From positions 1,116,001 through 1,180,000 of the forward strand of contig NZ_LR777658.1 in NCBI RefSeq assembly GCF_902807005.1: a stretch of DNA of 64,000 nucleotides, written 5' to 3'. The notes under the pieces are model-generated. The model was given only the letters and a program-made list of their open reading frames with translations. It did no database searches and was not told where the DNA came from. The translations under genes and the position numbers were made by a program. Source of the stretch: Chlamydiifrater phoenicopteri (GTDB lineage Bacteria > Chlamydiota > Chlamydiia > Chlamydiales > Chlamydiaceae). Within the stretch, counting starts at the first letter, position 1, and the number at the start of each line of letters is the position of its first letter. Below, one piece after another: positions 47,648 to 56,347 of this stretch.

Positions 47648-49032
47648 ATGGATGACGAAAAAATATTTTTAAGAGGGTCTGTTTTTTTTAGAAGATAAGC
47701 GTCAAAGGCTGTTGCTATTACCCTGACAAACATTTCTCCTAAAGGAGTTACAGAAAGGGCTTCTTTAGAATTCTGAATAAGACCGGTACTTTCCATCCCG
47801 AGAAGTCGATCATAAGCAGAAGCAAAGTATTCATCAAAATCAACTAGGAAAATTTCTGAAAAAATTTTTTTGTCTATTAGGAACGTACACATGATAGTGT
47901 GAATAACCCACTTCCTTATCTGATCATCTCGGGAAAGATTCTTATATTTTCGCGTTGCTAAAGAGCCGATGTTTATGGAATGTTCGTAATCGGATAAAGT
48001 TTTTGCATTCTGTAAATAGGTTGTACCTATAAGACTAGTGGCTGTCATTCCGAAGCCAATAAGGTCATTTGCAAGAGGTAGAGAATACCCTTGGAAATTA
48101 CGGATTAAAGTTTTAGCTAAAAAACTTTGCGCTAGATCGTCGTCGGGTAAGGCAAAATGATCCATACCTATCGGTAGGTATCCAGAAGTTGTCAATGCTT
48201 TTCGGGATTCGGAATAGATGCGAAACTTTTGCTCCATGTCTGGTAGTTGGTAATCTTTGATGGCTTTTTGGTGCTGTTTTATCCAAGGGACTTTAGCAAA
48301 AGAAAATAAAGCTATACGGTTGGGCTGAAGTTCTAGGGTTTTCTCTATTGTGCGAGCGAAGGTTTGAGGAGTTTGTTTAGGAAGGCCATAGATGAAATCC
48401 ATATTGATGCTATCAAATCCCGCGGAGCGAGCTTCTCTGTAGGTGGATGTAGATTGACTCTCTGTTTGTCGGCGTCTGACAGCTTCTTGTACTTCTGGAT
48501 TGAAATCTTGAATTCCTAAACTAACACGATTAAATCCTAAAGAACGAAGAAAGTGGGGGTCTCCAGTTGTGCCTGGTAGGGATGTCCTGGGGTCGATTTC
48601 TATATTAATTTCCTTTGAGAAATCAAGGTTGAAAGAGGAAACGATCTTGTCGAACAGTTTTTCAAAAAGTTTGGGGCTAATTTTTGTTGGGGTGCCTCCT
48701 CCAAAATGTAGTTGAGTTACCCTGCGCTTAGAACCAATGAATTCACAAACAAGATCGATCTCTTTCATTAGGGTATTTACGTATTTTAATTCTACTTCGG
48801 GGTTCCTATTAAGGACCACAGAGCAAGCACAGTACAAACACATTGTCCTGCAAAAAGGGATATGAAAATACAGAGATAACGGAGCTTCTTTTCTTTTATC
48901 TAATTCTTGCAAGGCCTCTTCTGCTGAAATAGAAGAATTGCAATCGAACCATTCAGGTATGGTTGGGTAACTGGTATAACGAGGAGCAGGCCCTTGGAGG
49001 CCTTTAAGAAAATTAAAATTGATTCCGAACAT
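47644..49032 (-). CDS. hemN: Oxygen-independent coproporphyrinogen III oxidase
   Basis: Radical-SAM enzyme that decarboxylates coproporphyrinogen III. 462 residues. The cluster motif is HIPFCRTMCLYCAC (about residues 56-69), with the extra HemN-specific cysteine after CxxxCxxC. LHFGGGTPT and GVSLGIQDFNPEVQ-like blocks (RVSLGIQDF) follow, and IGMDHFALPDD is the HemN C-terminal signature that separates it from HemW. Its start overlaps the end of hemE by 20 bases and its stop overlaps hemG by four. Confidence 0.96.
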   Translation of the reverse strand: MFGINFNFLKGLQGPAPRYTSYPTIPEWFDCNSSISAEEALQELDKRKEAPLSLYFHIPFCRTMCLYCACSVVLNRNPEVELKYVNTLMKEIDLVCEFIGSKRRVTQLHFGGGTPTKISPKLFEKLFDKIVSSFNLDFSKEINIEIDPRTSLPGTTGDPHFLRSLGFNRVSLGIQDFNPEVQEAVRRRQTESQSTSTYREARSAGFDSINMDFIYGLPKQTPQTFARTIEKTLELQPNRIALFSFAKVPWIKQHQKAIKDYQLPDMEQKFRIYSESRKALTTSGYLPIGMDHFALPDDDLAQSFLAKTLIRNFQGYSLPLANDLIGFGMTATSLIGTTYLQNAKTLSDYEHSINIGSLATRKYKNLSRDDQIRKWVIHTIMCTFLIDKKIFSEIFLVDFDEYFASAYDRLLGMESTGLIQNSKEALSVTPLGEMFVRVIATAFDAYLLKKTDPLKNIFSSSI

Positions 49033-50005
49033 AATCTATTAAGGCTAAAACATTTTCTAGTGGGGTTTCTGGAAGGATTCCATGGCCTGTATTCAGGATG
49101 TAGTTTGGGAAGTTTTTTATTTTTTGGAATTGAGGAGCAAAAAACCTCAATAGGTCTTGCTTAGGTAATAATAGAAGAGCTGGATCTATGTTGCCTTGGT
49201 AAGAAATGTTTTTATCGTTTTCGGTAAGCACTTCCTCTATAGGCTTGTGCCAATCGATACTGAGAGCTGTTGCTCCAGTTTGTTTTAGACTGTCGATAAA
49301 GAAAGATGAATTTCGACAGAAAAGAACCACGGGAACTTTTAGGTGTTGTAGCTTTTCTATAAGTTTGGTGTTAATTTCTATTACATATTTTTGAAAAAGA
49401 TCTTTGGGTAATCGATGAGAGGTAGAATCAAACAATTGGATGACATCTACTCCGGCTCGCACTTGACCCTCTAGATAAGAAACGATCGCAGAACTCAAGG
49501 TTTTCATGAGAGTAAGAAAAAACTCTGGTTGTTCATACCAGGTTTTGGCTGCCTTGTTAAAATCTTTAGAGGAGCCACCCTCCAGTAGGTAGGAGGCTAG
49601 CGTGAAAGGAGATGCAGAGAACCCGATGAGAGGAACTTTTAAGGAGCGTTTTAATTCAGAGATGGCTTTGTATAGGTAAGAAAAAGTTTCTTTCGGATCT
49701 TCTGTAAAAGTTAAAGGTTTTTCTGTTGAAAAGTTGATGACAGGGCCTGGGGAAAATTTATAGGGGATATTGAAGCCATCGAGAATAGAGAGAATGTCTG
49801 CAAAAATTATTGCTGCATCTGTTTGCAAAATTTGAGGGCCTAGAAGGGTTGCTTGTACGATTGTTTCTTCGTCGTGGAAGATAGAAAACAAATCACGGTT
49901 TTTCTTTAACCGTTGGTACTCAGGCATATACCGCCCCACCTGTCGCATAAACCAAATAGGTGTAGAGGATGCTTTCTGTGATAGAGCGTCAAGGAAGGTA
50001 GACAT
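49013..50005 (-). CDS. hemE: Uroporphyrinogen decarboxylase
   Basis: Decarboxylates uroporphyrinogen III to coproporphyrinogen III. 330 residues, normal size. The N-terminal family signature is PIWFMRQVGRYMPEYQ (residues ~16-31), with FADILSILD and GFSASPFTLASYL in the active site and NTGHGILPETPLENV near the end. First gene of the compact hemE-hemN-hemG unit, which covers late haem synthesis in pathway order. Confidence 0.97.
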   Translation of the reverse strand: MSTFLDALSQKASSTPIWFMRQVGRYMPEYQRLKKNRDLFSIFHDEETIVQATLLGPQILQTDAAIIFADILSILDGFNIPYKFSPGPVINFSTEKPLTFTEDPKETFSYLYKAISELKRSLKVPLIGFSASPFTLASYLLEGGSSKDFNKAAKTWYEQPEFFLTLMKTLSSAIVSYLEGQVRAGVDVIQLFDSTSHRLPKDLFQKYVIEINTKLIEKLQHLKVPVVLFCRNSSFFIDSLKQTGATALSIDWHKPIEEVLTENDKNISYQGNIDPALLLLPKQDLLRFFAPQFQKIKNFPNYILNTGHGILPETPLENVLALIDYVRNQF

Positions 50006-50052
50006 AAAACCCTCGGCTGAAAAATTTGTTTAGCTCTATCCCGTTAGGAATT

Positions 50053-53000
50053 TCAAGAAGAAGAGGCTTCTTCTGATAAGGAACTTTCTAAGGGAAAGGC
50101 CATACCTATAGCTTTAACGACATCTGAAAACAACTCTTCAGGGTCGGGGGACAGACTGAAGGGCAAAGTCTTGCGAATTTCTTCAGACTTTCCATGCTTC
50201 TGGACCACAAATAGAGTGTTTGATGTCGCTTTGATTATGGAAAAGTTGTTTTTTACAGCGAAAAGACGAATCTTTGCAAGAACAAATAGCAGCTCTATGG
50301 AGGTATCATAAGGGCCGAAGCGATCTCTTAACTCTTCCTTAATTTCGTCAAGGTCTTCATCGGTTTCTGCATTACCGATTTTTTGATAGAATTCTATTCT
50401 TATCGTGGCTGATGGAACGTAGCTTTCTGGGATGGAGGAGTTGTAGGGGAATTCTATTTTGACATCATCACCAAAGATTCCCTGGGTTTTGTTTTTCTTG
50501 AGATTTTTCACAGCTTTTTTGAGTAGTTTACAGTAGAGGTTGAAGCCAATGGAAGTAATGTGTCCTGATTGATCTGTTCCTAAGATGTTCCCCGCTCCGC
50601 GGATTTCGAGGTCTTCCAGGGCGATTTTCATTCCGCCCCCATATTCTTGTTTATTGAGAGCTTCCAATCTTTTTGCTGCTCTACTTGATAAAATTTCTGC
50701 ATTTGCAACCATGAAGTAGCAGTAGGCTTTTTTGTTCCATCGACCTACGCGTCCTTTCATTTGGTAGAGGTCTGCCATACCGAACTTATCTGCATTATCA
50801 ATAAGTATTGTATTAGCATTAGGAATGTCTATACCATTCTCTATTAGAGCCGTTGCCACCAAGACGTTAGTTGTTCCTGCTTTAAAATTTTCGAAGATTT
50901 TTGTGAGTTCTTCGGAATTCATTTGACCATGAGCTACGGAAATTTTAGCTTCGGGAATTAATGTGCGGATATTTTCTGCTAAAGAAAAGATTGTTTCTAT
51001 CCGATTGTGAATAACATAGGCTTGGCCTCCTCGAAGGAGCTCATGTTTGATAGCTGCTTGAATAGTTTCGTCTTTTTTTTCTACGACGAAAGAGCTCACA
51101 GGAAGGCGATCATAGGGAGGGACGGTTATGACCGATAAGTCACGAGCTCCAGACAGAGACATGTACAGGGTTCTAGGAATGGGAGTAGCCGATATTGTAA
51201 GACAATCAATGTCTGGGTGTAGTTGTTTCAGGTGTTCCTTGACCTTTACTCCGAAACGTTGTTCTTCGTCAATGATTAGCAGCCCAGGGTTTTTAAAAGA
51301 AACGTCTTTGCCGATCACTCGATGAGTGCCTATTAGGATATCTATTTCCCCGGCACCCACCTGATTTAATAATTGCCTTGTATTTTTGGTTCCCGAAAAT
51401 CGGCAGAGGACACCTATTTTTATAGGGAGATCGCTCATCCTTTGACAAAAGGTTTCGTAATGCTGGAGAGCTAAAATGGTTGTGGGAACCATGACAATAA
51501 CTTGTTTGCCCCCATCGCAAACAGCCTTTACAGCTGCGCGCATAAGAACTTCTGTTTTTCCAAAGCCTGCGTCACCACAGATTAGGCGGTCCATGACTTT
51601 GTCGGAAAGCATATCAGAGTAAATACTATCTATAGCTTTCAGTTGATCAGGAGTTTCTTCATAAGGGAAAGACTCCTCAAACTTTCTTACATTCTCGCCA
51701 TTTGGGGGATAAATGAAGGCTGGTAGGGTGGTTCTTTCTGCCTCTAGCTTCAATAATTTTTCCGCATAAGCGATTAAAGATTTTTCTGTAAGATCTCTAC
51801 AGCGTTTCCATTTAGAGCTGTTTAAATCATGTAAGTCGGGAGATTTCTCTGAAGAGCCTACATATTTGGATATAAGAAAAGCTTGGTCAGAGGGAACATA
51901 TAACTTTGCTTTGTTGGCATACTCTATCACCATGTAATCTGTTTCTACGTTTTGGTGATTGGGTTTTCTTTCAACACCTAAAAACTTTCCTATACCGTTC
52001 TGCAAATGAACGACAGTGTCTCCTGGTAAAGGAACGTATACTTCTTCAGTTGAAGAAGAGAAGTAACTGCGTTGTTTTTGTCTACGCAAGATTTTCTTAT
52101 GAGAAAATTCTGACAATGAGATGGCTGCAAAGCCTCCTTCGGGGAAAAAGAATCCAGAAGATAAAGTTCCTTCTCGGGTGCATACAGAAAATTTTTGTGC
52201 AGAGGCTTGTAAAAGCGTTGCAGATTCTGTAAGAGTCTTCCCTTTTGCTCCATAGACACAAATGGACGGAGAGAGACCTTCTTGAAGAGAGGGAACAAAA
52301 TCTTCCAAGTACTTTGCATAAGAGGCTAGAGCATTAGTATTTTCTTCGCTGCTGATGAATTCTTGATCTATTTTCAAAAAAGGAGAAGCGACTCTTTTTA
52401 TTGAAAAGGTAGAAGCTAATATTTCTATGGAACTTTTATTTAGGGTTTCTTGGGATAAAACCTGTGATGATAAAAAGAGTTTAGGATTGCTTGCAATATT
52501 GTTCCATAGCTCGTCAATGGCAAGAAATTGTTTTTTATGAGTTCTGAATACGCCAACTTGATTTGCATAATCTGATTCCAATTCCATAATCTCATCGAAA
52601 ACGTACAAAGATTGGGAATCAAAATAATCTGTTAATGCCCCAGAAAAGTTTTCTCTGGAGAAATCATTGGCGGGAGTAATATTAACGTTTGAGATTTTAC
52701 CAGTAGAAAGCTGGCTTTTAGGGTCGTAGATCCTTATGGAAGATAAAGTTTCTCCCCAAAATTCTAGACGTACAGGTTCTGTGGAAGACAGGGGAAATAT
52801 ATCTACGATACCCCCGCGGAAAGCAAACTCACCTTTTTCTATAGCTAAGCTCGAATGTTGATATCCTAGTTCTTTTAGAAGATCTATAACGGTTTCCGAA
52901 CTAATTTCATCATTGATGGAGAGAGTAATGTATCGAGAAGCCGATTCTTTGGGAGTTGGGGTTTTTTCTAAAATGGCTTTTAGTGTTGTAAGACAAAAGG

Positions 53001-53334
53001 TGGGGCTGTTTTTTTCTGATAAGGTGTGAAGAAGAGAATCTCTTTTTCCTACGGCGTCAACGTTTACCCATTTCAAAGACAAATCAATCTCTGAAGAAGG
53101 AAACTCTTCTGGAGGCTGCCCCAAGAACGTTTCAATATTTCCTAGAAGGTCATCAAAACGTTGTTGAGTTGTTACGACAACTATAGAGTCGCGTCTATCA
53201 TAAAAGAGTTTTGTTGTCAGGAACGCAACAGCTCCTGAGCCAATATTTTCTATAACTAAAGACTTCCCTTCTTTAAAGTCTTCTTGACAATGGGAGAAGA
53301 AGGGTGTGTTTATTTGCTTTGGGTTAAGATCCAT
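50053..53334 (-). CDS. mfd: Transcription-repair coupling factor
   Basis: Removes RNA polymerase stalled at lesions and recruits UvrA. 1,093 residues. The N-terminal UvrB-like module is followed by the RNA polymerase-interacting domain (PGDTVVHLQNGIGKFLGVER), then the RecG-like motor: Walker A ICGDAGFGKTEVL, DEEQ box LIIDEEQRFGVK, motif III SATPIPRTL and motif VI QMKGRVGR, and the TRG-type C-terminal region. The start lies 25 bases inside the 3' end of alaS, so the genes are translationally linked. Confidence 0.96.
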   Translation of the reverse strand: MDLNPKQINTPFFSHCQEDFKEGKSLVIENIGSGAVAFLTTKLFYDRRDSIVVVTTQQRFDDLLGNIETFLGQPPEEFPSSEIDLSLKWVNVDAVGKRDSLLHTLSEKNSPTFCLTTLKAILEKTPTPKESASRYITLSINDEISSETVIDLLKELGYQHSSLAIEKGEFAFRGGIVDIFPLSSTEPVRLEFWGETLSSIRIYDPKSQLSTGKISNVNITPANDFSRENFSGALTDYFDSQSLYVFDEIMELESDYANQVGVFRTHKKQFLAIDELWNNIASNPKLFLSSQVLSQETLNKSSIEILASTFSIKRVASPFLKIDQEFISSEENTNALASYAKYLEDFVPSLQEGLSPSICVYGAKGKTLTESATLLQASAQKFSVCTREGTLSSGFFFPEGGFAAISLSEFSHKKILRRQKQRSYFSSSTEEVYVPLPGDTVVHLQNGIGKFLGVERKPNHQNVETDYMVIEYANKAKLYVPSDQAFLISKYVGSSEKSPDLHDLNSSKWKRCRDLTEKSLIAYAEKLLKLEAERTTLPAFIYPPNGENVRKFEESFPYEETPDQLKAIDSIYSDMLSDKVMDRLICGDAGFGKTEVLMRAAVKAVCDGGKQVIVMVPTTILALQHYETFCQRMSDLPIKIGVLCRFSGTKNTRQLLNQVGAGEIDILIGTHRVIGKDVSFKNPGLLIIDEEQRFGVKVKEHLKQLHPDIDCLTISATPIPRTLYMSLSGARDLSVITVPPYDRLPVSSFVVEKKDETIQAAIKHELLRGGQAYVIHNRIETIFSLAENIRTLIPEAKISVAHGQMNSEELTKIFENFKAGTTNVLVATALIENGIDIPNANTILIDNADKFGMADLYQMKGRVGRWNKKAYCYFMVANAEILSSRAAKRLEALNKQEYGGGMKIALEDLEIRGAGNILGTDQSGHITSIGFNLYCKLLKKAVKNLKKNKTQGIFGDDVKIEFPYNSSIPESYVPSATIRIEFYQKIGNAETDEDLDEIKEELRDRFGPYDTSIELLFVLAKIRLFAVKNNFSIIKATSNTLFVVQKHGKSEEIRKTLPFSLSPDPEELFSDVVKAIGMAFPLESSLSEEASSS

Positions 53335-55931
53335 TGTTGTACGGTCGAAATAATGTCTTCTGGCTGAGGCTGTTTGGGAGAGCTTCCTTGGGAACAGTTA
53401 GCTTTGCCCCCACATTTTCCTCCTAGAGGGAGAAGGATGGTATGTAGTAAAGAGTTTGCATGAAAGCCTTCAGCTACGAGATTGTCAGATATTTTTATTA
53501 AAATGGTGTTTTTCTCTCCTTTGCTTGTTGTGAGAATGGAGACAAGGTTTGAGGGGGTTTTGTGGTGAAGCTTGTCTGCATAGGTTCTAATGGCATGAGC
53601 ATAATTAGAATCTATCTCATGGATAATAAGAGAGATTTTTTCTTCAATTTTACTAGATTTTAGGTGTTCGATGTCTTGAAGAATGAAAAGATCTTCTAGT
53701 TTTTTTATGGTTTCTTTGGCTTCAGAAAGTTCTTTGTAAAGATTGTCCAACTTTATTTCCAAAGAGTCCTCGGGAGTTTGTAGTTTTTTCGATAAGGAAG
53801 CTAATAAATCTTCCTTCCTTCTCAAAAACTTTAAGGCTTCTTCTCCAGATATAGCTTCTATACGACGAATTCCCGTTCCTACGGCCTGCTCTTTAACGAT
53901 AAGGAAAGCACCTATGCATCCAGTAGACTTTGCATGAGTTCCTCCACAAAGTTCCTTGGAGAACTCCATGTCAACGACGCGTACGACATCGCCATATTTA
54001 TCCCCGAAGAACTGCTTGATTTCAGAACAATGGATAACATCGCTGTATAGAGATTCGCGGACGTTGATTTCTAGATTCTCTTGAATCTTTTCGTTAACGA
54101 TGTCTTCAATAGCTCTGAGATCTTTTTTAGTTAGCGCTTGATGGTGAGTGAAATCCAAACGAATTTTGGATTCGTCAACGTATGAGCCTGCTTGGCGCAC
54201 GTGAGACCCAAGAACCACTTCTAAAGCTTTATGAAGTAGATGGCAAGAGGAGTGATTAGCGCAAATTTTCAATCTTCTTCCGCGATTAACTTGAGCCGTT
54301 ATGGCTTCACGAACAGATAAAGAACCTGTGGTCATTTTGCCCTTATGTACTATAATATTTGCTCGTGGAGACTGAGTGTCCTCTACAAAGAAAGATCCCG
54401 AAGAAGAAAAAATTTCTCCTTGGTCTCCAACTTGCCCTCCTTTTTCTGAGTAGAAGGGAGTCTGAGAAAGGATAATTTCTCCTTGTTCTCCTTCAGTCAA
54501 TGAATCAACAGGTTTGCCGTCTTTGAGCAAGCAAAGGATAAAACTTTCAGAAGAAGTGGTTTCGTACCCGCAAAATGTAGAAGAAAAATCAGAATCTAAA
54601 AGTTCATAGGAGGAACTGAGATCTACTTTGGTTTTTCCTGCAGATTTTCTAGAGAGATCGCGGGATTGTTGATCCAGAAGAGAGAAAGCCTCTACATCTA
54701 CAGAAATGTTGTGGTCTTTAGCCATCAGACAAATTTCATCTAAGGGCAAGCCGTAAGTATCCTTCAATTTGAAAGCATCTTCTCCTGAGATGATCCCTTT
54801 AGATTGAGAGTGAGCAATAATTTTTTGGAAGAGAGTTCCCCCACGGTTTAGAGTCCGCAAATAATTTTCCTCTTCCCCTGTTAGAACATTACAGATGTGG
54901 TTTTCAGCCTCTTTTAATTCTGGGTAAGCATCACCCATGACCTCTATGAGGGAAGGGATAATTTCTCCGAGGAAAGGGTTATTAAAACCGATTAGTTTTC
55001 CATAGTTGACAGCTCGTCGAAGAATTTTTCTTAGAACATATCCCCTATCTACGTTTCCTGGAAGCAATCCATCAGCGATGGCAAAGGATAGGGAACGAAC
55101 ATGGTCAGCGATCACCCGGAAAGGGGCTCCTTGGTTAGAGGGAGAGTAGTTTTTGTTAGATAGGCGTTCGATTTTTTCTATAATGTGCCTCAGGACATCT
55201 GTTTCAAAGACAGAAGAAGTGCCAGCAAGGAGAGAAACTAGGCGCTCCAATCCAGCTCCTGTATCAATATTTTTTTTAGGCAGCGGGGTTAATGAACCTT
55301 CTTTGGCACGATTAAATTCCATGAAAACTAGGTTCCAGTATTCCAAGAAGCGTTCGCCTTCGGGGTCATGTTCTGGAGAGCTTGCTGAGCCAAAAGAATT
55401 TCCTCTATCGAAGAGAAGTTCCGAACAAAAGCCGCAAGGACCAGTATCTGCCATAGACCAGAAATTATCTTTATCTTGAAGACGGACTATTCTTTCTGTA
55501 GGTAAATATTTTTCCCAAAGAGAAAAAGCCTCGTCATCTTTCTCGTGCACAGTGGCCCAAATTTTCTCAGGATCAAAGTTAAAAACAGAGAGAGATGCTT
55601 CCCAAGCAAAAGAGATGACTTCCTTTTTGAAGTAATCACCGAAGGAAAAATTTCCTAGCATTTCAAAGAAAGTTAGGTGTCTTGAAGTATGTCCGACATT
55701 TTCCAGATCATTATGTTTTCCGCCTGCTCGAATACATTTTTGAGAGGTAGACACTCTGGTATAGTCAGTGTTTTCTTTGTTTAGAAAAATGTTTTTAAAT
55801 TGGTTCATCCCTGCATTGATGAAAAGTATAGAGGGGTCGTTATGAGGAAAAACTGGAGACGAAGGGAGGAGAACGTGTCCTCTATTTTTAAAAAATTCTA
55901 AAAATCGAGCACGAATAGTGTTACTTAGCAT
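53310..55931 (-). CDS. alaS: Alanyl-tRNA synthetase
   Basis: 873 residues. The class II core begins at once (RARFLEFFKNRGHVLLPSS) and motif 2 lies around SQKCIRAGGKHNDL. The editing domain has zinc/active-site residues in CANHSSCHLLHKALE and in ELCGGTHAKSTG; the C-Ala domain ends the protein with GGKCGGKANCSQG. All parts of a full-length bacterial AlaRS are present. The mfd start overlaps its end. Confidence 0.97.
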   Translation of the reverse strand: MLSNTIRARFLEFFKNRGHVLLPSSPVFPHNDPSILFINAGMNQFKNIFLNKENTDYTRVSTSQKCIRAGGKHNDLENVGHTSRHLTFFEMLGNFSFGDYFKKEVISFAWEASLSVFNFDPEKIWATVHEKDDEAFSLWEKYLPTERIVRLQDKDNFWSMADTGPCGFCSELLFDRGNSFGSASSPEHDPEGERFLEYWNLVFMEFNRAKEGSLTPLPKKNIDTGAGLERLVSLLAGTSSVFETDVLRHIIEKIERLSNKNYSPSNQGAPFRVIADHVRSLSFAIADGLLPGNVDRGYVLRKILRRAVNYGKLIGFNNPFLGEIIPSLIEVMGDAYPELKEAENHICNVLTGEEENYLRTLNRGGTLFQKIIAHSQSKGIISGEDAFKLKDTYGLPLDEICLMAKDHNISVDVEAFSLLDQQSRDLSRKSAGKTKVDLSSSYELLDSDFSSTFCGYETTSSESFILCLLKDGKPVDSLTEGEQGEIILSQTPFYSEKGGQVGDQGEIFSSSGSFFVEDTQSPRANIIVHKGKMTTGSLSVREAITAQVNRGRRLKICANHSSCHLLHKALEVVLGSHVRQAGSYVDESKIRLDFTHHQALTKKDLRAIEDIVNEKIQENLEINVRESLYSDVIHCSEIKQFFGDKYGDVVRVVDMEFSKELCGGTHAKSTGCIGAFLIVKEQAVGTGIRRIEAISGEEALKFLRRKEDLLASLSKKLQTPEDSLEIKLDNLYKELSEAKETIKKLEDLFILQDIEHLKSSKIEEKISLIIHEIDSNYAHAIRTYADKLHHKTPSNLVSILTTSKGEKNTILIKISDNLVAEGFHANSLLHTILLPLGGKCGGKANCSQGSSPKQPQPEDIISTVQQWILTQSK

Positions 55932-56007
55932 AGCAATAACATTCTTTAGTTACATTTTCGAAAGAAGAGATGAATCTTCAGAAGGGCATTATACTTGTAA
56001 GATGTTT

Positions 56008-56175
56008 TTATATCGCTTGTTTCTTTGCTGTAGGAAGTTTTTTCGTTGCTTGCTTTTTGCAGAGTGATTTTTTATGATCCAAAGATTTCATCTTCTGCTT
56101 TGATGTGGAAATAGTTGTTTGCAGCTTGTCTTCGTTGAGCTCGTGCTTGCGAGTTTTTTTATTTTTTCTATTCAT
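56008..56175 (-). CDS. Short lysine-rich protein (55 aa), unrecognised
   Basis: An ATG-to-TAA frame of 55 residues lies 76 bases upstream of alaS on the same strand. The product is strongly basic, about 29 percent lysine, with stretches such as MNRKNKKTRKHEL and KKQATKKLPTAKKQA that recall the tails of chlamydial histone-like proteins. It has a few acidic residues and one cysteine, and no hydrophobic segment. No good Shine-Dalgarno precedes the ATG. It may be a nucleic-acid-binding microprotein, a leader of alaS, or a chance frame in A-rich DNA. Confidence 0.4.
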   Translation of the reverse strand: MNRKNKKTRKHELNEDKLQTTISTSKQKMKSLDHKKSLCKKQATKKLPTAKKQAI

Positions 56176-56347
56176 TGCAGAGTGTGGGGGCGTTGATAAG
56201 CAGGAGAAAATACGAAAGACAGAAAAACTTTCAAGAAAGACGTATCTTTCGATTTCTTGAAAAATTTTTGCTTTTGTTGGTTATGTAGAATAGGTTCTGG
56301 ATTTGTAGAGCAAAGTAAAGGGTTCTTTCTTTTAAGGATAGGTGGGT
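56176..56347. other. Spacer between the lysine-rich ORF and transketolase
   Basis: No gene seen. An inverted pair TTTCAAGAAA (56230) and TTTCTTGAAA (56251) can form a hairpin of about ten pairs, TTTCAAGAAA / TTTCTTGAAA, in the tkt leader or promoter region. No convincing -35/-10 pair was found. Confidence 0.45.
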
